Origin: Deltaproteobacteria bacterium | Lineage (GTDB): Bacteria; SAR324; XYD2-FULL-50-16 | NCBI GenBank assembly: GCA_029881655.1 | Contig: JAOUME010000006.1 | Coordinates: 1 to 43,917, forward strand | Direction: 5' to 3' | DNA length: 43,917 nt | The notes under the pieces: generated by a model | The model's input: the letters and a program-made list of their open reading frames with translations, nothing else | Database searches by the model: none | Told to the model about the DNA's origin: nothing | Translations under genes and position numbers: made by a program | Shown here: piece by piece, positions 42,498 through 43,917 of the stretch | How the letters are laid out: every line of letters begins with the position of its first letter | Position numbering within the stretch: position 1 is the stretch's first letter

Positions 42498-43917
42498 TCA
42501 CAAAAACCGGACTTTTTTTTCGCTTTTCATTTTGCTTTGTTCCTTATCCCACAATGGTTTCCATTTCACCAAAAGATCGTTCAAGGCTCTCTTGCGGTTT
42601 AGCGATTTATAAATATGCGCCAGAAACATAATAACGTTTAAATCCATTTTATATAACAGCGCTTTTTCAAAAAGCGTAATCGACTTGTCATAATTTTTCA
42701 TTTTAAGCTCTGCTTTTCCTTGATTGATCAAGCCAAGCCGTTCTTTTTCGCGTCTTTCATCATCGGCTGACTGAACTAATGCGTAATATTCTTTTTCCAA
42801 TTCGTAGGCTTTGGTATTCTGTTTTATGCGTTTGAGTATTTTTACAAGTAATTTTATGGTTCCAGGTGTTTTTTGGGCCAAAAGAGCAGTTTCCAGTTGT
42901 TCGATCGCTGTTTTAAACTGATTTTCAATATAAGCGTGGTTGCCCAGATCAAAAAAGAAATCATGGATATTTGTTAGTTTCTGTTGCGTATCTCCAGATT
43001 CGGATTCCAAGATCAAAGCTTCCTTTAAGGGTTCGATGGCTTGTTTATACTGGTTGTCCGCAAAATAAATACCACCTAATCTTTTTAAGGAATTGATATC
43101 TTTGTTTTCTTTGCGGATGATTTTTAGATATTTTAAGGCCTCGTTTTTGTTGCCATCCTGATAATGCATCGCCGCCAGTTTTTTATAATCCGATAGCAGA
43201 TAAAATCCCCCATGTTCTTTTATAAACCATGCCCCTCTAATAAGATGTTCGTAGCTTTTAAATTTATTTTCGGCCTTTAAATAGCAGATACCGAGATTAA
43301 CATTAACAAAGCGGTTCTTGTGATCGCTTTCAAAACAAAGTTTGAGCTGTTCGATCGCTTCATTCAGGTTGCCGCCATAATACTCTAAGAGGCTCAGCAT
43401 CATGAAGTAATGGGGAAGTCTGCTTTTATCCAGTTTTAATTGATTAAAACAGAACCTGGACTTTTGAAATTCCTTTTCCTTAAAAAATTTTAGTCCCAGA
43501 TTAAATATTTCTCTTTCAAACAATTTTTTACTGTCTGAGTCCAATGAGTTGAAGGCAAAATTAAAAAAACTCTCGAGCAGTGTGAAGTAATTTTTCATAT
43601 CGATCACGAGTTCAGAAATATCCCGTGAATCTTTTGGAGTGCCTTGATTGTTTTCGTTGTTGACGGAAAAGCGCTTAAGGATTTCCTGTTTTTTTTCTTC
43701 ATCAAAAGAGTCTAAAATCCGATTGATTTTGGATGCCTGATCTTTTTTGGAAAGATATTTTAGGTATTCGGGTAGATGAAAGTTTTTTGAGCGTATATTA
43801 TTTTCAAATAGTTCCCGGATTTCCAGATCGTAAAGATCGATATTGAGTACAGTGGCCGCATGGTTTAAAATAGCCAGCTCAAAGCTGTTTTGTATATTGA
43901 AGGCTGTATAATAAAGA
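42498..43917 (-). CDS. Large TPR-repeat protein, N-terminus cut by window edge
   Basis: The reverse frame is open from the stop at 42498 to the last base of the window. The Met at 43607 is internal: upstream sequence in the same frame, such as LAILNHAATVLNIDLYDLE and LPEYLKYLSKKDQASKINRIL, is clearly coding. At least 472 residues are present. The visible part from about 43600 onward consists of many TPRs, for example LPHYFMMLSLLEYYGGNLNE, AIEQLKLCFESDHKNRF, and DNQYKQAIEPLKEALILESE. The leading segment is helical but not obviously TPR. No signal peptide can be judged because the true start is outside. Function unknown; probably scaffolding. Confidence 0.85.
   Translation of the reverse strand, partial: LYYTAFNIQNSFELAILNHAATVLNIDLYDLEIRELFENNIRSKNFHLPEYLKYLSKKDQASKINRILDSFDEEKKQEILKRFSVNNENNQGTPKDSRDISELVIDMKNYFTLLESFFNFAFNSLDSDSKKLFEREIFNLGLKFFKEKEFQKSRFCFNQLKLDKSRLPHYFMMLSLLEYYGGNLNEAIEQLKLCFESDHKNRFVNVNLGICYLKAENKFKSYEHLIRGAWFIKEHGGFYLLSDYKKLAAMHYQDGNKNEALKYLKIIRKENKDINSLKRLGGIYFADNQYKQAIEPLKEALILESESGDTQQKLTNIHDFFFDLGNHAYIENQFKTAIEQLETALLAQKTPGTIKLLVKILKRIKQNTKAYELEKEYYALVQSADDERREKERLGLINQGKAELKMKNYDKSITLFEKALLYKMDLNVIMFLAHIYKSLNRKRALNDLLVKWKPLWDKEQSKMKSEKKVRFL

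Overview
The window reads as chromosomal DNA of a didermic (Gram-negative) bacterium. It encodes BamA, LolC/E-LolD, lipoproteins with lipoboxes, outer-membrane barrel proteins ending in Phe and a TolC-type efflux operon. GC content is low to moderate. The mix (AcnA aconitase, Mrp plus DUF971, many TPR proteins, a PomA/MotA-type stator) would suit a SAR324-like or other deep 'deltaproteobacterial' lineage. That is only an impression, because no rRNA or tRNA is present to anchor it.

Layout. 1-797 (-): 3'-truncated PAS/histidine kinase. 1278-3796 (+): single-domain cyclic-nucleotide-binding protein, membrane-anchored TPR protein and NUDIX hydrolase. 3824-6360 (-): mrp, DUF971, tgt operon. 6438-9319 (-): molybdenum-cofactor genes mogA/moaB, moeA, moaA. 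9488-10222 (+): TPR protein. 10281-11297: decayed IS5-family element with recognisable terminal inverted repeats. 11447-13772 (+): two lipoproteins, one with an FlgT-N/LPP20-like region and one made of HEAT repeats. 13769-14836 (-): orphan CUT1/MalK-type ABC ATPase. 15136-15795 (+): PhoU.

15799-24364 (-) is the remarkable part: a tightly packed eight-gene operon. Its order is motA-like, motB-like, FlgO-like outer-membrane barrel, TPR lipoprotein, a secreted protein with two FliF-C-like domains, a secreted TPR protein with a related domain, a membrane protein fusing a FliF-C-like periplasmic domain to a cytoplasmic FliG-like domain, and an outer-membrane barrel. No flagellar export, rod, hook or filament gene is in the window. 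I read this as a MotAB-powered, envelope-spanning machine that reuses flagellar stator, MS-ring and switch modules but is not a flagellum. The two lipoproteins at 11447-13772 may be accessory parts.

Divergent from it, 24574-31465 (+) is a textbook tetR-tolC-MFP-RND efflux operon, with a palindromic operator candidate over the predicted -35 box. Then follow an MBL-fold lipoprotein (31516-32610), a cytoplasmic cyclophilin (32732-33271), a strong intrinsic terminator, aconitase and dihydrolipoamide dehydrogenase (33378-37506). Convergent to these are bamA, lolD and lolC/E (37551-42130, -). The window ends inside another TPR gene (42498-43917, -) that runs off the right edge.
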